Of a DNA stretch of 6,392 bases, positions 6,031-6,392 are shown in pieces. Position numbers and translations under genes: made by a program. The first letter of the stretch is position 1; the number at the start of each line of letters is the position of its first letter. Source of the DNA: an uncultured Clostridia bacterium (GTDB lineage: Bacteria > Bacillota > Clostridia > Christensenellales > Borkfalkiaceae). Below the pieces are notes generated by a model. It saw only the letters and a list, made by a program, of their open reading frames with translations. It did not search any database and was not told the DNA's origin. The stretch is taken from assembly GCA_947629725.1 (NCBI GenBank), contig CANREU010000095.1, positions 1 through 6,392 on the forward strand, in the 5' to 3' direction.

Positions 6031-6392
6031 ATGAAAGCCATTTTTCACGCAGACGCCCGCTGGGGCATCGGAAAAAACAACGGTCTCATGTTCTCCCTTC
6101 CGAAGGACATGAAGTTCTTCCGCGAGACCACAAAGGGCAAAATCGTGGTGATGGGGTCGAAAACTTTGCTCTCCTTCCCCGAAGGCAAGCCCCTCAAAAA
6201 CCGCACGAACATCGTGCTCTGCCCCGAGGACATGGGGGAGGGGGTGACGACCGTCCGCACCCTTCCCGAGCTCTTCAAAGAGATCGAAAAATACCCCGCG
6301 GACGACGTGTTCGTCATCGGCGGGGCGAGCGTGTATCGCCTGCTCCTTCCCTATTGCACGGAGGCGCTCGTCACAAAGGTGGACGCGGACGG
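6031..6392 (+). CDS. folA: Dihydrofolate reductase, cut by the right edge
   Basis: The first 120 codons of a dihydrofolate reductase are present; the family is usually about 160 residues, so roughly the last quarter is missing. The enzyme reduces dihydrofolate to tetrahydrofolate with NADPH. WGIGKNNGLMFSLPKDMKFF (11-30) is the N-terminal signature, with Asp26 at the place of the proton-relay Asp27 of E. coli. VVMGSKTLLSFP (39-50) is the NADPH-binding segment that starts with the conserved MG. VFVIGGASVY (93-102) carries the conserved Gly-Gly turn of the nucleotide site. AAGGA at 6021-6025 lies five bases before ATG. The gene follows thyA after 271 bp of repeats rather than being tightly coupled, so it may have separate control, though I see no convincing promoter. 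Pairing with thyA makes functional sense because ThyA produces dihydrofolate. Confidence 0.95.
   Translation, partial: MKAIFHADARWGIGKNNGLMFSLPKDMKFFRETTKGKIVVMGSKTLLSFPEGKPLKNRTNIVLCPEDMGEGVTTVRTLPELFKEIEKYPADDVFVIGGASVYRLLLPYCTEALVTKVDAD

Overview
The window is a block of plus-strand genes from a fairly GC-rich bacterium. The best guess is a gut-type member of Clostridia (Bacillota). The reasons are strong AGGAGG-type ribosome binding sites, a glutamyl-tRNA synthetase of the clostridial type, a thymidylate synthase of the Bacillus subtilis/phi3T branch, BspA-type leucine-rich repeats, and GC-rich palindromic intergenic repeats. This is inference from recognised motifs; no search was run.

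Layout. (1) 2-112 is the last 36 codons of an unrecognised gene that enters from the left. (2) 109-729 and 726-1442 are two tandem histidine-phosphatase-fold genes. The second has the full set of core catalytic residues; the first has lost both catalytic histidines and a conserved arginine and looks like a pseudoenzyme. (3) 1444-3084 is glutamyl-tRNA synthetase. These first four reading frames overlap by 4 bp or lie 1 bp apart, so they read as one translationally coupled operon. (4) 3100-4908 is a large multidomain protein: zinc ribbon, TPR-like segment, TIR domain, charged coiled coil, then six 23-residue BspA-type leucine-rich repeats. (5) 4929-5759 is thymidylate synthase. (6) 5760-6030 is a non-coding gap with 3.6 copies of a 35-36 bp tandem repeat followed by several GC-rich hairpins. 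(7) 6031-6392 is dihydrofolate reductase, cut by the right edge.

How the genes relate. ThyA converts dUMP to dTMP and turns methylene-tetrahydrofolate into dihydrofolate, which DHFR reduces again, so the right end is a dTMP/folate module. GltX supplies Glu-tRNA. The phosphatase pair has no substrate that can be read from the sequence.

The most interesting gene is the TIR protein. It joins a TIR domain that keeps the glutamate expected for NAD hydrolysis to a C-terminal leucine-rich-repeat array, with no signal peptide or membrane segment. That resembles the sensor-plus-TIR layout of eukaryotic innate immune receptors without a nucleotide-binding module, and it sits alone among housekeeping genes. 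A role as a single-gene, NAD-depleting stress or phage sensor is a hypothesis only.
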